From an uncultured Lachnospiraceae bacterium (lineage in GTDB: Bacteria > Bacillota > Clostridia > Lachnospirales > Lachnospiraceae), in NCBI GenBank assembly GCA_947174985.1, contig CAMWLB010000102.1, forward strand, positions 1-9,587: a stretch of 9,587 nucleotides of DNA, read 5' to 3'. Each line of letters starts with the position of its first letter. Positions within the stretch are counted from its first letter, which is position 1. Of the stretch, positions 6,809 to 9,587 are shown piece after piece. The notes below the pieces were generated by a model. It was not told where the DNA came from. It saw nothing but the letters and a program-made list of their open reading frames with translations, and did not search any database. The position numbers and the translations under genes were made by a program.

Positions 6809-6943
6809 GCCCATATGGCACTATATTCCCACGTCACCGCGCTCTCGCTCGAAAAGAAACGTAGCGGTACTAGGCTCGAAAATACCTCGCCAAGTGCCGA
6901 CGTTTCTTAACGGGTGCCTTAGGGAATATAGTGCCATATGGGC
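6809..6943. repeat. Left stem-loop unit of the palindromic element
   Basis: A 22-base perfect inverted repeat (6809-6830 with 6922-6943, beginning GCCCATATGG) encloses 91 bases. CACC (6835-6838) can extend it against GGTG (6913-6916). Within the loop, AAGAAACGT (6854-6862) pairs perfectly with ACGTTTCTT (6900-6908), and CGGTAC (6865-6870) can pair with GTGCCG (6894-6899) using one G-T pair. The segment from 6838 to 6903 carries the sequence shared with the right unit. Confidence 0.85.
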
Positions 6944-7084
6944 TGTCTGCCGTCAAAATCGGCGCTGCGCCAACACCGACGCTCACCAGTACCAGTGCCA
7001 GTATCGGCACCAACCTCGACTCGCACTTAATTCCCGCCCGGCGAAGCTCGGGCGCAAGCAGCTCTTTGCAAGTTACAGCCGCCG

Positions 7085-7206
7085 GCGCTCCCGTGTTCCT
7101 GGGCAGACCGTATAAAGACGTCGGCACTTGGCGAGGTATTTTCGAGCCTAGTACCGCTACGTCTTTATCCGAGCGAGAGCGCGTCTGCACGGGAATACGG
7201 GAGCAC
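7085..7206. repeat. Right stem-loop unit of the palindromic element (inverted copy)
   Basis: The outer arms 7085-7108 and 7183-7206 match as reverse complements at 20 of 24 positions, and two of the four exceptions are G-T pairs on the plus strand. The inner stem is ATAAAGACGT (7112-7121) with ACGTCTTTAT (7159-7168), ten perfect pairs. The 44 bases 7118-7161 are the exact reverse complement of 6860-6903, and 7170-7183 is the exact reverse complement of 6838-6851. The arms have a different sequence from those of the left unit although the loop and bulge are the same. Confidence 0.85.
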
Positions 7207-7240
7207 CGACGGCGTCCCTCGCAACACCCCAGTTTCCGCC

Positions 7241-8467
7241 CTAAGCTTCCCGCACAACCCTCTTGAAGCTCTTCTTTCCTCTTTTCACCACAATTCCATC
7301 GCCATCAAAAGCCTCCCCTGCATACACCGTCTTGATATCCGTCACTTTCGCACCGTCCACGGTGACGCCGCCTTGTTCCACTGCACGCCTTGCCTCGGAG
7401 CGGGAAGCAGTCAGCCCCGCCTTTACCAACACGCCAAGAATATCAATTGTGCCGTCCATAAAATCAGCTTCCGTCAGAACTGCTTTGGGCATTTCACTCG
7501 CGTCCTGTCCGGAGAAAAGTGCTCTTGCACTCTCCTGCGCCCTTGTTGCCTCTTCCTCTCCGTGCACAAGTTTCGTAAGCTCATATGCCAGTATTTCTTT
7601 TGCTTTGTTTAGTTCGCTTCCTTCCCACTTATCCATCTCGTCAATCTGCTCAAGTGGCAGGAAAGTCAGCATCCGAAGGCATTTTAATACATCCGCATCC
7701 GCCACATTTCTCCAGTACTGATAGAATTCATAGGGAGAGGTCTTTTCCGGATCAAGCCACACGGCTCCCTTCTGGGTCTTTCCCATCTTTTTGCCCTCAG
7801 AATTTAAGAGCAGGGTAATTGTCATAGCATAGGCGTCCTTGCCCAGCTTTCTTCGAATCAGCTCCGTGCCGCCTAACATATTGCTCCACTGGTCATCCCC
7901 GCCAAACTGCATGTTACAGCCGTATTTTTCATACAGGCACAGGAAATCGTAGCTCTGCATAATCATGTAGTTGAACTCCAGAAAGCTTAATCCTTTCTCC
8001 ATGCGCTGCTTGTAGCACTCTGCCGTCAGCATCCTGTTTACGCTGAAATGTGCGCCGACATCGCGCAGAAACTCCACATAGTTCAAATCCAGCAGCCAGT
8101 CAGCATTGTTGACCATCATTGCCTTTCCTTCCGAAAAATCAATAAAACGGCTCATCTGCTTTTTGAAGCACTCGCAGTTGTGCTCGATGGTTTCCCTTGT
8201 CATCATGCTGCGCATGTCCGTTCTGCCCGAAGGGTCTCCTATCATGGCCGTCCCGCCGCCAATCAGGGCAATGGGCTTATTGCCGGCCATCTGCAGCCTT
8301 TTCATCAGGCACAGCGCCATAAAATGGCCCACATGCAGACTGTCCGCAGTCGGGTCAAAGCCAATATAAAAAACAGCCTTGCCATTGTTAATCAGCTCCT
8401 TGATTTCTTCCTCGTCCGTAAGCTGCGCAAGCAGCCCCCTTGCCTTTAGTTCGTCAAATATCGTCAT
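7241..8467 (-). CDS. tyrS: Tyrosyl-tRNA synthetase
   Basis: Class I aminoacyl-tRNA synthetase charging tRNA-Tyr with tyrosine in the cytoplasm. The 408-residue protein is the bacterial TyrS type. It has YIGFDPTADSLHVGH (34-48) containing the HIGH-motif equivalent HVGH, a GGTAMIGDPSGR loop (71-82), QFGGDDQWSN (187-196) in the tyrosine pocket region, and the KMSKS-loop equivalent KMGKT at 227-231. The C-terminal S4 RNA-binding domain covers about 342-402 and ends naturally in KRVVREA, so the gene is intact despite the repeat element beside it. AAGGAG stands eight bases before the ATG. It starts 21 bases after the VWA gene stop, so the two are probably co-transcribed. There is therefore no room for a T-box leader directly upstream, which is unusual for a Firmicute tyrS; any tyrosine-dependent control would have to lie further upstream outside the window. 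Confidence 0.98.
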   Translation of the reverse strand: MTIFDELKARGLLAQLTDEEEIKELINNGKAVFYIGFDPTADSLHVGHFMALCLMKRLQMAGNKPIALIGGGTAMIGDPSGRTDMRSMMTRETIEHNCECFKKQMSRFIDFSEGKAMMVNNADWLLDLNYVEFLRDVGAHFSVNRMLTAECYKQRMEKGLSFLEFNYMIMQSYDFLCLYEKYGCNMQFGGDDQWSNMLGGTELIRRKLGKDAYAMTITLLLNSEGKKMGKTQKGAVWLDPEKTSPYEFYQYWRNVADADVLKCLRMLTFLPLEQIDEMDKWEGSELNKAKEILAYELTKLVHGEEEATRAQESARALFSGQDASEMPKAVLTEADFMDGTIDILGVLVKAGLTASRSEARRAVEQGGVTVDGAKVTDIKTVYAGEAFDGDGIVVKRGKKSFKRVVREA

Positions 8468-8488
8468 CGTTTTTCTCCTTTTTTACTC

Positions 8489-9587
8489 TTATTTATTCAC
8501 CATCAGCTTTACCATAGCCTGATTCAGTCCGTCCACTGTCAACTTGTACATGGGAAACAAGCCCTTTATCGCCGTCTCCGCTTCCCGCCACGGGGCATGC
8601 CCGGGCGCCATCTTGGGATTCAGCCATACCACTTTTTTGTAGTGTTTCTTTACAAGATTCAGCCATTCCCAGCCGGAAAGTCCGCCGTTCGGCCCCCTGT
8701 AATTACCCGTGTCGGAATACAGCTCCTCCGGTGCCATCGCCGCATCCCCTACAATCAGCACCTTGTAGTCGCTGTCCAGATTCCGGAACATCCAGTCCGT
8801 GTCAATCCAGTCGCCGTTTTCACACTCCGGCGTCTTGTAGAGCTTGCTGTAAATACAGTTGTGAAAATAATAACTCTTCACATCTTTATAATGATTGGAC
8901 TTGTGCACTGCCTGAAACAAATCGTTTAACAGGGAACTGTAGGGTATCATGGTGCCGCCCGAATCCATCAGCAGAAGCAGCTTCACCGCATTTTTGCGGG
9001 GCTTCTGCATCACAATCTGCAGACAGCCGCCATTGTTGCAGGTCTTGTCCACCGTGCCATTAATGTCAAGCTCCGTCTCCGGAATATCCAGCCTCGAGGA
9101 AAACTGCCTGAGCTTTCGAAACGCCATCTGGAACTGCCGGTTATCCAATACCCTGTCGTCGCGGAAGTCCCTGTATTTGCGCTCGCCAATCACTGCAAAT
9201 GCGGATTGATGTCCCGTCTTGCCTCCGACCCTGAGGCCGCCTACATTGCCGCCGCTGTTTCCGAAGGAGGTTTTGCCCATGCTTCCGATCCAGAAGCTTC
9301 CGCCGTTGTGCTCGCTGTCCTGGTCCCGCAGGCGCTCCCTGAACTTCTGCTCCACTTCCTCCTTGTCCATGTGCACCTGCAAGTCCTCCAGCTCGTTCAG
9401 CTGCGCCCTCGCCTCCTCGTCCGCAAGCTCCTGCAAATCGGACTTATCCAGCCAGCGCATCATCTGGGAAGTGATTTCACGCTCATGTTCTGCCGCCTTA
9501 AAGCACTCCTCAAATGCCATATCAAATTTATCGTAATCCGTCTCGCTTTTTACCAGAATCATGCGCGCCACATAGTAAAACTGTGTC
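8489..9587 (-). CDS. VWA-domain (CoxE-like) protein, N-terminus outside the window
   Basis: The frame is open to the right edge, so the true start lies outside. The visible residues before the GTG at 9571 (TQFYY) continue the protein, and that GTG is not a believable start. About 365 codons are present. The N-terminal half is rich in charged helices (for example DLQELADEEARAQLNELEDL), followed by a glycine-rich stretch (GNSGGNVGGLRVGG). A von Willebrand A-type domain then begins at LLLLMDSGGTM; its MIDAS motif is D-x-G-G-T-M instead of the common D-x-S-x-S. VLIVGDAAM and WLNP further on fit the rest of the domain. Proteins of this type usually work with a MoxR-type AAA+ ATPase as metal-insertion or complex-remodelling chaperones, and such a gene may lie just upstream outside the window. 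The substrate is unknown. It is followed closely by tyrS. Confidence 0.85.
   Translation of the reverse strand, partial: TQFYYVARMILVKSETDYDKFDMAFEECFKAAEHEREITSQMMRWLDKSDLQELADEEARAQLNELEDLQVHMDKEEVEQKFRERLRDQDSEHNGGSFWIGSMGKTSFGNSGGNVGGLRVGGKTGHQSAFAVIGERKYRDFRDDRVLDNRQFQMAFRKLRQFSSRLDIPETELDINGTVDKTCNNGGCLQIVMQKPRKNAVKLLLLMDSGGTMIPYSSLLNDLFQAVHKSNHYKDVKSYYFHNCIYSKLYKTPECENGDWIDTDWMFRNLDSDYKVLIVGDAAMAPEELYSDTGNYRGPNGGLSGWEWLNLVKKHYKKVVWLNPKMAPGHAPWREAETAIKGLFPMYKLTVDGLNQAMVKLMVNK

Larger units (their letters stand above)
6804..7218. mobile_element. Composite palindromic element of two inverted, folded units (MITE/REPIN-like, unclassified)
   Basis: The block between tyrS and the membrane-protein promoter holds no credible gene and is instead a nested inverted repeat. 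The outermost match seen is GGGACGCC (6804-6811) against GGCGTCCC (7211-7218). Each half (about 6804-6943 and 7081-7218) is a unit with an outer stem, a one-sided segment GCGCTCTCGCTCG, an inner stem and a conserved apical region; the right unit is the reverse complement of the left. A spacer of about 137 bases (6944-7080) lies between, with small hairpins at 6995-7010 and 7035-7054. The outer inverted repeat ends 22 bases past the tyrS stop. The block looks more GC-rich than the neighbouring intergenic DNA. No transposase and no clear target duplication are visible. Two inverted units around a spacer recall REPIN or MITE elements moved by a transposase elsewhere, but the family is not identified. 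It may also end tyrS transcription, since no ordinary terminator follows tyrS. Confidence 0.7.

Noticed and set aside
6741..7115. Plus-strand 124-codon open frame across the palindromic element
   Set aside because: Its bulk follows the inverted repeat symmetry, the opposite strand yields the same peptide, and I see no ribosome binding site. It is better explained as repeat DNA.
6870..7190. Minus-strand 106-codon open frame within the element
   Set aside because: Mirror translation of the same repeat, low-complexity composition and no convincing start signal.
8489..9571. GTG at 9571 as the start of the VWA protein
   Set aside because: The frame stays open to the window edge and the residues before it continue the protein, so the start is outside.

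Overview
The window looks like chromosomal DNA of a spore-forming anaerobic Firmicute, most likely Lachnospiraceae or a related Clostridia lineage. The grounds are a full-length SpoIVA (found only in endospore formers), strong AGGAGG-type ribosome binding sites, and a moderate GC content. Every convincing protein gene is on the minus strand, so the genes are read from high to low coordinates. No convincing gene lies on the plus strand, and I saw no tRNA, rRNA or CRISPR array.

In reading order, the right end (9587 to 7241) carries the 3' part of a VWA (CoxE-like) protein gene that runs off the window, then tyrS 21 bases downstream. Between tyrS and the next promoter (about 7240 to 6752) is a gene-free block of nearly 500 bases. 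It is filled by a roughly 415-bp palindromic element made of two inverted copies of a folded unit. The two copies differ in their stems, but each stem still pairs with its own partner, while the unpaired segments are identical. This is the most unusual thing in the window. Next comes a sigma-A type promoter and a small two-TM membrane protein of unknown function (6665 to 6069). It is followed by a hairpin plus T-tract whose 3' arm is also the ribosome binding site of spoIVA, and then spoIVA itself (5983 to 4484).

A promoter and a long, apparently structured leader (about 4433 to 4240) precede a nucleoside-salvage operon: purine nucleoside phosphorylase, cytidine deaminase, and an MtaD-like methylthioadenosine/S-adenosylhomocysteine (or adenosine) deaminase. 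The last gene is a membrane-anchored MutS-family ATPase that is cut by the left edge. The cytidine deaminase and amidohydrolase genes overlap by ATGA, and the other spacings are under 45 bases, so co-transcription is likely. The first three enzymes fit together: they deaminate cytidine and adenosine-type nucleosides and phosphorolyse inosine/guanosine, recovering bases and pentose phosphate. The MutS-like protein has no obvious metabolic link to them.

All functional assignments come from motifs read by eye. No database search, RNA folding program or expression data were available.
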